Assembly: GCF_025860405.1 (NCBI RefSeq)
Contig: NZ_CP063785.1
Coordinates: 5,643,390 to 5,707,389 of the forward strand
From: Tolypothrix sp. PCC 7712
GTDB taxonomy: Bacteria > Cyanobacteriota > Cyanobacteriia > Cyanobacteriales > Nostocaceae
DNA length: 64,000 nucleotides
Reading direction: 5' to 3'
Position numbers and translations under genes: made by a program. The notes under the pieces were generated by a model, which worked only from the letters and a program-made list of their open reading frames with translations, was not told where the DNA came from and did not search any database. Below, piece after piece: positions 27,201 to 35,266 of this stretch; position 1 is the first letter of the stretch; each line of letters begins with the position of its first letter.

Positions 27201-29428
27201 TTGTATTCCGTAATATCTTGCATGATTGCCAACTGTACAGTTGTGCTATCTGCTTCATAGCGCAGAGGTACAGCGTGGGTTTCTAGCCAGCGTCGATGTC
27301 CTTTAGAACTGACAATTTCAAATTGCAGAGTTCCTTGATTACCCTGACAAATGCTGGCGTGGAATTGGCGGAATTGCTGCTGATATTCCGGGGAAATTAG
27401 CTCGTAAATTGATTTACCAATCACCGCCGCATTGTTATTGGCTTCTAACATCAAAAGACAAGCGGGGTTAATTTCCAACAACCTACCATCGGCAGCAATC
27501 ACACTGATACATTCATGCTTACTATCAAACAGCGATCGCCAGCGATTTTCTGATGCAGTCACTTCCCGACTCTGGCATTTTGTCACGCGCCGCAACAGTT
27601 TGATCCGTTCTAAGCGATTAATAATCCGATTCAGCAGTTCTGGCCCCACAATCGGTTTACTCACAAAATCATCAGCACCAGCACTAAATACCTGATTGAC
27701 AATATCGGCATCACTGTGAACTGTCAGGAATAAAATCGGCAACTCACTCCACTGGGCATCGTTCCGTACTACTTGGCAAAGTTCGATACCGTTGGTATGG
27801 GGCATTTCCACATCTAAAATCAGCATATCTGGGGCGACGGTTTCCAGGGTTGTCCAGAACTGTCGCGGATCTTGCAAACCTATGACTTTCAGCCCCCAAG
27901 GACTGAGTAAAGTTTCTAACAATGCCAAAATATGGGGATCATCGTCTACAGCTAAGATTTTGGCTTCCGCATGGGGCGCTTGTTGCAATACTTGGGTAAC
28001 AGCTTCTAACACCTGCGCCGCCGGCATCGGCTTTTGCAAAAATCTATGTCCGCCGTTGCGCGCTATTTGCAAGCGGTTGCTAAAATCACTTTGCTCGGTA
28101 AAAACTAGCACAGGGATGGGTGGTTTATTTTGAGCAAGTTCGGTGAGTAGGCTGAAACTTTCTTGGGGATTGGGGGCAACACTGGGGTCAAGTAATACTA
28201 CGCTGGGATGCTCCCTGTAGATGAGATGGCGAGCAGATTCAATGCTGTTAGCATCTGTAACTGTGACATTCCAGTTAGCCGACTCTACTTTTAATTGTTC
28301 GGCTAATTTACCATTAGCATCGACTAGCAAAACCAAGGGATTGTCATCATGATCGGGGACTGGAGATGCCGATTCTTGCTGTTTGCTGGCAATTTCTTGC
28401 CGCAATCGTTCCACCCAATTTTGTAATTTGCTATTTTCTGATTGTGTCAAAATTTTGTCAGATTTTAGCAATTGCTCAATTTTGCGCGCCAATTTGGAAC
28501 CATGAGGTAAACCAAAAGTACCCAAAGAACCTGCTAAAGTATGGGCTTCTTGAGCAGCTTGCGATCGCAATTCGGGATTTAAGGTTTTTTGGCTAACAGC
28601 TGCTTGTTCTAGCACCTGTAATTGCTGATTAAATCGCCCTTGAAATTTTTGCCAAATACCTGCAACTGCTGCGAGTGTTTGTTGTTGTGATTGCTGATGT
28701 GAATTAGCAGATTTTTTCGCGTCTAATTCTGCTTTATTACTCTGTTCTTCTGGTATTTGGGGTTTAAGCCGATAGCCAATTCCATAAACTGTTTCAATTA
28801 AATCGCTTGCTGCCCCCACACTTCGTAGCTTCATCCGCAAGCCCTTAATATGGGTACGCACAGCTTCTTCACCAGGGGTATCTTCATAAGACCAAAGATG
28901 CTCTAAAATCATGCCGCAACTAAATACCCGGCGACTGTTACGCAAGAAAAGTTCTAATAGTGCATATTCCTTCGGGGTTAATGACAGCAAATCTTGGTTG
29001 TATCTAACTTCGCAGCTAATGGGATCGAGCTTTAAATTACCCCATTCCAATACAGGTTGTGACGTGGTTCCGCCTCGACGTAATAAAGCGCGTACCCGCG
29101 CCACTAATTCTTCTTGATCAAAAGGTTTAACAACATAATCATCTGCCCCTGCATCTAAGCCAATCGCTTTTTCATGGCTGCTATCACACCCTGTTAATAA
29201 CAAAACGGGCATTTGTAAACCACGCGATCGGATATGACGACAAAGACTGATACCGTCCATTTTCGGCAGCATCACATCCAAAAGTACTAAATCATAATCA
29301 TAAGTTTCAATTAAATCCCGCGCCGTATTTCCATCCTCAGCCACCTCAACAGCATAGTTTAGGCTAGCGAGAATTTCACTCAGCACATGTACAAGTAGCT
29401 CGTCGTCTTCTACAACTAAAATTTTCAT
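24257..29428 (-). CDS. Giant OmpR-type response regulator fused to Hpt and multi-receiver hybrid histidine kinase
   Basis: A 1723-residue cytoplasmic phosphorelay protein. Order: receiver (1-120, D51 in LLDVMLP), OmpR/PhoB winged-helix DNA-binding domain (about 125-228, ending IETVYGIGYRLKPQ), Hpt domain (about 250-350, H296 in EAHTLAGSLGTFG), receiver 2 (about 368-485, D414 in LLDPSV), receiver 3 (about 495-612, D539 in ILDVEMP), PAS (about 635-750), GAF (about 770-910), PAS (about 925-1040), PAS (about 1075-1195), HisKA (H1233 in SHELRTPLTS), HATPase (about 1315-1425), receiver 4 (D1520) and receiver 5 (D1642). So kinase, phosphotransfer and DNA-binding output sit in one chain. No transmembrane helix is seen. 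A DNA-binding domain at the front of such a chain is uncommon. The frame is intact over 5.2 kb with continuous domain content, so an assembly artefact seems unlikely. Confidence 0.93.
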   Translation of the reverse strand: MKILVVEDDELLVHVLSEILASLNYAVEVAEDGNTARDLIETYDYDLVLLDVMLPKMDGISLCRHIRSRGLQMPVLLLTGCDSSHEKAIGLDAGADDYVVKPFDQEELVARVRALLRRGGTTSQPVLEWGNLKLDPISCEVRYNQDLLSLTPKEYALLELFLRNSRRVFSCGMILEHLWSYEDTPGEEAVRTHIKGLRMKLRSVGAASDLIETVYGIGYRLKPQIPEEQSNKAELDAKKSANSHQQSQQQTLAAVAGIWQKFQGRFNQQLQVLEQAAVSQKTLNPELRSQAAQEAHTLAGSLGTFGLPHGSKLARKIEQLLKSDKILTQSENSKLQNWVERLRQEIASKQQESASPVPDHDDNPLVLLVDANGKLAEQLKVESANWNVTVTDANSIESARHLIYREHPSVVLLDPSVAPNPQESFSLLTELAQNKPPIPVLVFTEQSDFSNRLQIARNGGHRFLQKPMPAAQVLEAVTQVLQQAPHAEAKILAVDDDPHILALLETLLSPWGLKVIGLQDPRQFWTTLETVAPDMLILDVEMPHTNGIELCQVVRNDAQWSELPILFLTVHSDADIVNQVFSAGADDFVSKPIVGPELLNRIINRLERIKLLRRVTKCQSREVTASENRWRSLFDSKHECISVIAADGRLLEINPACLLMLEANNNAAVIGKSIYELISPEYQQQFRQFHASICQGNQGTLQFEIVSSKGHRRWLETHAVPLRYEADSTTVQLAIMQDITEYKQAEIEIRRVNRTLQALTNCSQVLVRAKDELDLLQRICQMIVEVGNYRLAWVGLAEHDVQSTISPVAQAGYEDGYLQSLNLNWADNPAGLGPVGTAIRTGETCIIQNILTDPHYEIWRCQAIKQGYAASIALPLTADGQVLGALNIYATEPDAFDADEVKLLEALAIDLAYGMMALRNQRDRQIAEAALQQSQQSYQQLVELCPEAIFIESQGNFVFVNSAAVQLFGATQPLELLGKQVLELVHPHSQPAVREKLQLLKNSTQPVTLEEAQFLRLDGQAIALEIAAAAFTYQNQPASQVVARDITVRKQTEALLHQVNNELELRVAERTAELISLNLKLQTELDERQSIQEQLRISQAKFARILDIADDAIISIDATQKITLFNQGAEKIFGYKAEEVMGQQLDILLPLRFASAHRHHVGDFGKSPSPARRMGERREIYGMRRDGTEFPAEASISKLNIGGDVYYTVILRDITERKLVERMKDEFVSVVSHELRTPLTSIHGSLGMLVSGLLPADSEQGKRLLQIATDSTERLVRLINDILDIERIESGRVKMEREICNVADLIKSAVNVIQPLADKLGVQLSIADVSIQLWADPDRIVQTLTNLLSNAIKFSHTGETVCLTAKTQGNEVVFAVKDTGRGIPANKLDSIFERFQQVDSSDSRNHDGTGLGLAICKSIVQQHSGRIWVESILDEGSTFYFTLPILSDRQIPETVNAIAPESGYMTQHSPLVLVCDDDPAISQELQTVLKKGGYQVVTVANGQEAIAAAASQNPDVILLDLLMPGMNGWETMAVLKERADTKDIPIVICSVYKQSSNSQPNTDFVDWVSKPFQESNLLKSLRQVVATASKRVKILIVEDDNDLAQLLITLFERHDIDTYLAKTGREAIRLSQQVNPDLLILDLILPESDGFAVVDWLQKHNQLCSTPVLVYSATDLDESERDRLKLGHTEFLTKGRVTTQEFEQRVMELLQRITHNKQQGEQF

Positions 29429-29783
29429 ATCAAAAGCTTTCTTGAGGTCGCTAATCTTGATATATAACCAGCAAAAAAGTTTAGTTTAAAATAAATATTT
29501 TAAGATTAATTATTTTTTAAGAATTTATTTGTCATCATTTAGCTTTATGCATATTAAGCGATAAATTGCTGAGTATTTAGTTGGAAGCAACAAATATCAA
29601 CATTTTTTATCAGAAGTCGGCGGGGATTGGGGATTGGGGATTGGGGATTGGGGATTGGGGATTGGGCATTGGGCATTGGGCATTGGGGCATTGGGCATTG
29701 GTAACTCTTTGCTATGCCCTATAGGAGTATAGGAGTCCGATTTGATTATTGAAAAAATCTAAGTATGTGTAGTATGCGTAGTA
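29429..29783. repeat. Kinase upstream region with GGGGATT/GGGCATT heptamer array
   Basis: The first 190 bases are AT-rich and should hold the promoter of the giant kinase; no specific site is evident. About 29622-29701 is an array of GGGGATT then GGGCATT units. Confidence 0.8.
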
Positions 29784-29971
29784 GCGTGTCTAGACTAAAA
29801 TAGAAAAAATTAACCGCAGATAAACGCAGATAAACAAGGCAGTGCGCCCTTGCGGTTTCCCGACTTGTACCCCTACGGGGAAGCAAGCTACGCGTAGCGT
29901 CTCCCCTTGGGATAAGCAACTGCCGTGCGGATAAAATTCATCTTTATTGCAACATTTAAGGCTAGACACGC
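29784..29971. repeat. Inverted-repeat element family C, copy 1
   Basis: Ends GCGTGTCTAGAC and CTAGACACGC. The inner part contains AACCGCAGATAAAC and a GCAAGCTACGCGTAGCGTCT hairpin. The second copy is at about 59519-59708 and is similar along its whole length. No coding capacity. Confidence 0.85.
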
Positions 29972-30014
29972 CAGTAGTGGACTGACACGCCTAAAATAGT
30001 GTATAAAAAAACTC

Positions 30015-30138
30015 TTGTGGGATGGGTGTCTCACCCGTCCAGGGCGGACAAGATGTCCACCCCACAAGAAAAATTATTGCCACATTTTAGCTATGTCAGT
30101 CCAGTAGGGTGCGTTATCACGAAGTGTAACGCACCTTA
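30015..30138. repeat. Two adjacent palindromic repeats
   Basis: The first (30015-30066) reads TGTGGGATGGGTG...GGACAAGATGTCCACCCCACA and has a relative at 59100-59156. The second (30105-30138) is a hairpin with arms AGGGTGCGTTA and TAACGCACCTT. Both are dispersed repeats in this window. Confidence 0.75.
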
Positions 30139-30157
30139 TTCTGGACTCTACCCAAAA

Positions 30158-30420
30158 ACGATGATTGGGTAGTCGGAAATGATGATTGGGTAGTCGGAAA
30201 TGATGATTGGGTAGTCGGAAACAATAATTGGGTAGTCGGAAATGATGATTGGGTAGTCGGAAACAATAATTGGGTACTTGGAAACGATGATTGGGTACTC
30301 GGAAACGATAATTGGGTACCCGGAAACGATGATTGGGTACCCGGAAAAGATGATTAGGTACTTGGAAACGATAATTGAGTACCCGGAAACGATAATTGGG
30401 TACTTGGAAACGATATTTAG
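30158..30420 (+). repeat. 21-bp minisatellite, about 12 units
   Basis: Unit ATGATTGGGTAGTCGGAAA with a strict period of 21 bases. Units vary as GTAGTCGG, GTACTTGG and GTACCCGG. The change of TAG to TAC opens a frame in the right half that would encode ETMIGYP-type seven-residue repeats; the left half has stops in that frame, so I do not call a gene. Confidence 0.92.
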
Positions 30421-30534
30421 GAACTCAAGATTATTGAAGAAGGCAGGAGGCAGAGGGCATTGGTGTCAACTTAACGTGAAACCCGCTTTGTTGCAAGGTT
30501 TCGCCCTCACCCCCAGCCCCTCTCCCACAGAGAG

Positions 30535-30758
30535 CTACGGTGTACACAGAAGTCTTGAAATCCTACCTGGAAGGGAGTTTTAAACTCAGATAAAAATCGC
30601 TCAAAACCTGTCATTGCGAGCGAAGCGAAGCAATCGCTTGGTGCTGGGATTGCTTCGTCGTTCCTCCTCTCTACGAGACGCTACGCGAACGCAATGACAA
30701 TTTAAGGGGGTTGAAATCCCTGAAACGTATGTGGAGAGTACTTGTGTGTACACCGTAG
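30535..30758. repeat. Inverted-repeat element family E, nested in family B
   Basis: Ends CTACGGTGTACAC and GTGTACACCGTAG. It interrupts the family B hairpin and is flanked by CCCACAGAGAG on both sides (30524-30534 and 30759-30769), a target duplication of up to 11 bases. It contains family F. Confidence 0.88.
30609..30699. repeat. Inverted-repeat element family F, nested in family E
   Basis: Ends TGTCATTGCG and CGCAATGACA with inner GAAGCGAAGCAATCGC and GGGATTGCTTCGTCG forming a second pairing. This is a repeat type I recall as common in cyanobacterial genomes. Confidence 0.8.
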
Positions 30759-31224
30759 CCCACAGAGAGAGGGGAGCAAGAAATTTAGTTCCCCTTCTCC
30801 TGCGGGAGAAGGGGTTAGGGGATGAGGGCGCGAGGTATTTGTACAACGCCCGCCCTATATCGCTTTTAGCTTAAGTTGACACCAATGGGCAGAGGGCAGC
30901 TATGCTGAAGGAACAAGTCAGAAGGGGATTCAGACCCCTCCTGCCCTCTGCCTTTCCTGATAAATCAAAGCTTTAACGCTTTAATTATGAGCTTTGTCCG
31001 TAATATTAGCGAATATGCATAGAATATCACTGTAGCCCATACTATAGTTTTCGTGGTTTCTGCTCAGGGCAATCAGGATGGGAGATGGCTAGAGTGGGAA
31101 TACAAGTATCTATTACAGCTATTTTCAGGTAAATAGACCATTCTCTAGGGATTTAAGCCATGCTCAATCCCTAGAGATAGAAATTGCTGTAATTTTCATA
31201 TCATCTTTGGCAGGAAATGCATAT

Positions 31225-31659
31225 ATGGCACGATTGAAACGTAGTTCCAAGGTGGTGGATAAAGCAGTGCGACGAATTTCGGGGATGCGGTCGATTAGTG
31301 AAACGCTGGATTTTGGTCAAGGATTGAGTTTGGCAGAGTATGGGAGGCGAATTCAAACCTTGCAAATGAAGTTATCTGACTACAACAAAATGCTTTCTAG
31401 TCTGGATGAAGCAATGGGGGAAATTGCATTACTAGAGGAAGATTTGAGTAATTACTCCGAAAAAATGTTGGTGACTGTAGGGACACGCTATGGCAAGCAT
31501 AGCTTTCAATATATGCAAGCTGGAGGAAAACCGCGCCAGACTAAGAAGCGAACTGCGGCGAATGCGAAACCAACAACTACACTAACTAACACTGAAATAT
31601 CACTAAAAGTAGAGCAAACTGATACAAATGGCAAAAGTACAGAGAAAACAACAAAGTAG
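31225..31659 (+). CDS. Conserved hypothetical protein with coiled coil
   Basis: A 144-residue basic protein I do not recognise. The ATG at 31225 is preferred over an in-frame TTG 18 bases upstream, because AGGA lies about 9 bases before it. Residues about 30-85 (GLSLAEYGRRIQTLQMKLSDYNKMLSSL) look like a long helix or coiled coil; residues 85-104 include a GTRYGKHSFQYMQAGGKPR segment; the C-terminal 40 residues are Thr/Lys-rich and disordered. The start RLKRSSKVVDKAVRR is strongly basic. It stands alone between repeat regions. Confidence 0.72.
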   Translation: MARLKRSSKVVDKAVRRISGMRSISETLDFGQGLSLAEYGRRIQTLQMKLSDYNKMLSSLDEAMGEIALLEEDLSNYSEKMLVTVGTRYGKHSFQYMQAGGKPRQTKKRTAANAKPTTTLTNTEISLKVEQTDTNGKSTEKTTK

Positions 31660-31849
31660 ATTTTGAATTGACTCTAATACAGTTCAGTGAGAAAAATTAT
31701 TTTGTGGAAGTTGGGGAACAGAAAACAGAGTGGGGAGCTTTCAACTGAATTGTATTGGAATTTACCTGAAAAATAAAGTTTATTTTATAAGGCATTTGGT
31801 TACAAGAATGCTAAATTTATTGCTATTAGCAACAGATGCAAAGTAAGGC

Positions 31850-32233
31850 TTAGTAAACTAAGTTGCCAGTACCGCGTAACTGTCGCAAAGAATTAATGCA
31901 AAATGGACAGTCGCACTTAAATAATCTAATTGCAGCCTCACTTTCCTCATCGGTAAAGTTAAGTTCTGCAACTGTGCTATCAGATGGCTGTGCCGAGATT
32001 ACTGTTGATTTGGGTGGTAGGGGTGCGTTGGGATTTCTCTCAGAATCTCGAATACAGACAAAATTCTTAAAGCCGTGGGGATTACTAATACAGGTACGAC
32101 CATCAGTGGTGTGTAGTAATCGCTGGGTAAGGTTAACACTAGCATGGGCAGGATTAATCACACCCAGCGTAGACATCAACGAGGTAAAAATTGAGGAACT
32201 AGCAAATAAATTCAGTATGAGCTTTTTGTTCAT
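31850..32233 (-). CDS. Small secreted Cys-containing hypothetical protein
   Basis: A 127-residue protein with a clear Sec signal peptide (MNKKLILNLFASSS..., cleavage probably after PAHA near residue 31). The mature part has four or five cysteines, in TCISNPHGFKNFVC and FKCDCPFC, suggesting disulfides or metal binding in the periplasm or outside the cell. I do not recognise the family. The opposite strand also has an open frame of similar length, but the signal peptide supports this one. Confidence 0.65.
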   Translation of the reverse strand: MNKKLILNLFASSSIFTSLMSTLGVINPAHASVNLTQRLLHTTDGRTCISNPHGFKNFVCIRDSERNPNAPLPPKSTVISAQPSDSTVAELNFTDEESEAAIRLFKCDCPFCINSLRQLRGTGNLVY

Positions 32234-32303
32234 GAGTTTATTGGATATAACTGAACATCTAGGTTATGCGATTGTCGCTTAAATATCAAGGGATTTTTGA
32301 GAA

Positions 32304-32403
32304 TCATCCCACTGCAAATAATGTTGGCGACACATCAATATATTCTACAGGGCAAGGCACTGCCTTGCCCCTACAATCTGTCATATTCTTTTTTTATTCG
32401 TAT
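32304..32403. repeat. Inverted-repeat element family A, copy 2
   Basis: Matches the 22340-22438 element in the inner part (AATAATGTT...GACACATCAATATATTCTA and the GGCAAGGCACTGCCTTGCC palindrome). The ends have decayed (ATCCCACTGCAAAT, TTATTCGTAT), so this is an old copy. Confidence 0.82.
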
Positions 32404-32586
32404 CAGTAATTTGATTATCTTTTTAACAGCAATTTTCTAGTTTATTCCGTTCAGCCAAAGTAAATTTAAGCGTAAGCTTTGTTTGCTCACCCAGAAGATT
32501 AACTGCTGAAAAATAAGTTTTACCATGCCCCTTCGGGGCGGGAACAGGGTTGGGGCAACAGGGAACAGGGGGAAAAGGTAGCCCCC

Positions 32587-32740
32587 ATTGGTGTCAACTT
32601 AACGTGAAACCCGCTTTGTAGCTAGGTTTTCGCCCTCACCCCCAACCCCTCTCCCGCCGGGAGAGGGGAGCAAGAGATTTAATTCCCCTTCTCCTGGGGG
32701 AGAAGGGGTTAGGGGATGAGGGCGCGAGGTATTTAGTCAA
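32587..32740. repeat. Inverted-repeat element family B, copy 2, truncated
   Basis: Begins with the intact ATTGGTGTCAACTTAA end and contains the CCCTCTCCC/GGGAGAAGGGG hairpin, but lacks the right terminal repeat. It is followed by AAAGTCC and GACTCTT short repeats. Together with the family A copy, it fills most of the gap between the secreted protein and the Nramp gene. Confidence 0.85.
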
Positions 32741-32804
32741 AAGTCCAAAGTCCAATTTTTGACACTTGACCCTTGACTCTTGACTTTTTAAGCAAAAAAC
32801 TCAG

Positions 32805-34112
32805 TTAACCCAAAATACTTTGTAATAGTAACCAAACATTTAGCCCAACAATAATCATAGCAACTCCCCACGCCAAAGATTTCAGCCATAAAGGATTGAC
32901 AAATTCACCCATTAAGTGACGATTACTGGTAAACATCACTAAAGGAATCACAGCAAAAGGTAGCTGTAAACTGAGAATAACTTGGCTCAAAATAATGAGG
33001 CGGCTTGTACTATGTTCTCCAAAGATAATTATTGTTATCAACGCGGGAATAATTGCTAGCAGCCGAGTAATTAAACGCCGTAACCATGATGGAAAGCGAA
33101 ATTGTAAAAAGCCTTCCATGACTATTTGTCCAGCCAGGGTAGCAGTCAATGTTGAACTTTGACCGGAAGCCAGTAAAGCAATCCCAAAAATGGCACTAGC
33201 AGCACTCACTCCTAATAAAGGCGATAGCAGTTTGTAAGCATCTTGAATTTCTGCCACATTGTGATTACCAGAAAAATGAAATGTGGCAGCAGATACAATT
33301 AAAATTGCCGAGTTAATAAATAGTGCCAAAGATAGAGCAAAAGTAGAATCCATTGTGCCAAACTTAATAGCTTCCCATCTTTTTTCCGTATTAGGTTGCC
33401 AATCACGAGTTTGCACAATCGAAGAGTGTAAATATAAGTTATGAGGCATCACTGTCGCCCCTAAAATGCCAATGGCAATGTAGAGCATTTCTGAGTTTTG
33501 GACAATTTCTTTCTTTGGTAGATACCCCAACAAAATACCCTTGATATCAGGGTGAGAAAATAGAATTTCTGCTGTGAAACAAAAGCCTACTGTTGCTACC
33601 AGCATGATTACCAAAGCTTCTGTATAACGAAAGCCTTTATGCTGCAAGAATAGTAAAACTAGGACATCTAGGGCAGTGATGCACACACCCCATACCAAGG
33701 GAATACCGAATAACAATTGTAGCGCGATCGCACTTCCCAACAGTTCCGCTAAGTCACAAGCTGCGATCGCAATCTCACACAATACCCATAAACAAAAGCT
33801 GACTTTGGGACTGAAATAGTCTCGACAAGCCTGTGCTAAATCTCTCCCCGTAGCCACACCCAAACGCACACATAGCGATTGCAATAATATTGCCATCAAG
33901 TTAGACAGCAAAATCACCGTCAACAAGCTATACCCAAACTTCGCACCCCCAGCAATATCTGTAGCCCAATTTCCCGGATCGATATATCCCACTGATACCA
34001 AATATCCCGGCCCTGCATAAGCCAGCATTTTGCGCCAAAAGCCATTGCTATTAGGAACTTTGATGCTACGGTGAACCTCTGGAAGGCTGGGTTTGTTTTT
34101 TGGGAAAGTCAT
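32805..34112 (-). CDS. Nramp-family divalent metal transporter (MntH-like)
   Basis: A 435-residue inner-membrane protein with about 11 hydrophobic helices, expected to import Mn2+ (perhaps Fe2+) with protons. The metal-binding motif of helix 1 is VGYIDPGNWATD and that of helix 6 is ATVMPHNLYLHSS; both are intact. Manganese is in demand for photosystem II. The adjacent repeats hide any operator, and none could be identified. Confidence 0.94.
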   Translation of the reverse strand: MTFPKNKPSLPEVHRSIKVPNSNGFWRKMLAYAGPGYLVSVGYIDPGNWATDIAGGAKFGYSLLTVILLSNLMAILLQSLCVRLGVATGRDLAQACRDYFSPKVSFCLWVLCEIAIAACDLAELLGSAIALQLLFGIPLVWGVCITALDVLVLLFLQHKGFRYTEALVIMLVATVGFCFTAEILFSHPDIKGILLGYLPKKEIVQNSEMLYIAIGILGATVMPHNLYLHSSIVQTRDWQPNTEKRWEAIKFGTMDSTFALSLALFINSAILIVSAATFHFSGNHNVAEIQDAYKLLSPLLGVSAASAIFGIALLASGQSSTLTATLAGQIVMEGFLQFRFPSWLRRLITRLLAIIPALITIIIFGEHSTSRLIILSQVILSLQLPFAVIPLVMFTSNRHLMGEFVNPLWLKSLAWGVAMIIVGLNVWLLLQSILG

Positions 34113-34496
34113 CTATTAATCTACGTAAATAGTTTTCATATTCTTTTCATAATTGTAGGAAATCTGGTTGAAATATCAATCTATAAAGAGTGGTAAAGCT
34201 AGATTGAAAATGGGGATGGGGCATGGGGCATGGGGCATGGGGCATTGGGCATGGGGCATTGGGCATGATGTTTGATTGTGCCAAAATCTGATAATAAGGC
34301 TGACTTTTATAGCTGCGATCGCACTCTTGCTATTACGAATAAATACTTATAATAATAATAAGGTTTGTATAATTTTACGTATTTTAAGCCTTGCTATAGA
34401 TAAAATTTACAGATGAGTATGAACAGATTGGAATCGCTTAGAGCAAACCTTTTTAAGCGCATTTAAATTACGAATTACGAATTACGAATTATCATT
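34113..34496. other. Intergenic region with heptamer arrays
   Basis: Between divergent genes. A GGGGCAT array fills about 34209-34266; an AATTACG array (about 34466-34491) ends directly before the next start codon and takes the place of a ribosome binding site. The stretch near 34315-34420 is AT-rich and could hold a promoter. Confidence 0.65.
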
Positions 34497-34967
34497 ATGC
34501 CTGATTCATCGTTTGTAGGTTCGAGCCAGAAGAATGCGGCGACCAAGCGGGATGTAAAGCAGGTTCCGTTTGTTGAACTATATAATCACCGATTGCAAGG
34601 AGTCGTTTCTAGCGGTTCTGATATTGAACGAGTTTATGTGTCTTTTTTTGAAGCCGGAACCCTAGATTTCTATTGCAGTACAAATAACAATCGTCCTTGT
34701 GGAGGTTTGGGAGGCTATCCCTGTAAGCATTTGCAATCTGTGATGAAAGAAGCGATCGCAGCTTACGGTATTGACCAAGTAATTAATTATCTTAAGGTTC
34801 CCGGCGACCTCAATCAAATTACCTCCCCCCAGGATATTCTCAACCGTCGCGGTACAGTCAAAAAAGAACCAGCCAGCGAAGTCTTCAGCCGCTTTTTAAA
34901 CTACCTCCGCTACCTCGAACTACCAACCGCCAACTCTCCCCTCCCCGAAATGAGTTGGTTTGTTTAA
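34497..34967 (+). CDS. Small SWIM-like Cys/His protein of the MoxR-VWA cassette
   Basis: A 156-residue protein. The middle holds DFYCSTNNNRPCGGLGGY followed by PCKHLQSVM: cysteines at about 61, 69 and 77 and the ending CKH fit a SWIM-type zinc-binding pattern (C...C...CxH), which in other proteins mediates DNA or protein binding. It is the first of several plus-strand genes whose partners include VWA, MoxR and DUF5682-like proteins; I recall SWIM proteins next to these families in other bacteria, but usually longer. The start codon has an AATTACG array instead of a Shine-Dalgarno sequence. Role unknown. Confidence 0.72.
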   Translation: MPDSSFVGSSQKNAATKRDVKQVPFVELYNHRLQGVVSSGSDIERVYVSFFEAGTLDFYCSTNNNRPCGGLGGYPCKHLQSVMKEAIAAYGIDQVINYLKVPGDLNQITSPQDILNRRGTVKKEPASEVFSRFLNYLRYLELPTANSPLPEMSWFV

Positions 34968-35266
34968 CTATAGGGCATGGGGCATAGGGCATGGGGCATA
35001 GGGCATAGGGCATAGGGCATAGGGCATTAATAATATCTCCTTGTCCCCCTCATCTCCCTCATCTCCCTCATCTCCCTCATCTCCCTCATCTCCCTCATCT
35101 CCCTCATCTCCCTCATCTCCCTCATCTCCCTCATCTCCCTCATCCTCCCAGTCCCCAATCCCCAATCCCCAACCCCCATTCCCCATTCCCCATTCCCCAT
35201 TCCCCATTCTCCATTCCCCATTCCCCATTCCCCATTCCCCATTCCCCATTCCCCATTCCCCAACAC
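34968..35266. repeat. Three adjoining tandem arrays between two cassette genes
   Basis: GGGCATA units (about 34973-35027), eleven or so 9-base CATCTCCCT units (about 35044-35142) and about fourteen 7-base ATTCCCC units (about 35165-35262). The whole gap is repeat. The last unit ends 4 bases before the ATG of the following gene. Long frames on either strand here encode pure REM-type or WGMGNGE-type repeats and are not genes. Confidence 0.95.

Larger units (their letters stand above)
30459..30886. repeat. Inverted-repeat element family B, copy 1, with nested insertions
   Basis: Ends ATTGGTGTCAACTTAA and TTAAGTTGACACCAAT are perfect inverted repeats. Flanking GGCAGAGGGC on both sides suggests a target duplication of about 10 bases. 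The inner sequence CCCTCTCCC...GGGAGAAGGGG is a long hairpin. The element is split by family E at 30535-30758. Other copies: 32587, 47336, 56959 and 59235. Confidence 0.9.

Noticed and set aside
30278..30583. 101-residue frame with ETMIGYP repeats
   Set aside because: Half minisatellite, half family B/E element; earlier units have stops in the same frame, so no gene is likely.
30601..30846. 81-residue minus-strand frame
   Set aside because: Lies fully inside nested elements B, E and F.
31863..32282. 139-residue plus-strand frame opposite the secreted protein
   Set aside because: The minus-strand frame has a clear signal peptide and Cys pattern; the plus-strand one has no recognisable feature.
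34968..35266. CRISPR array
   Set aside because: Units of 7-9 bases follow directly without spacers; no cas genes nearby.
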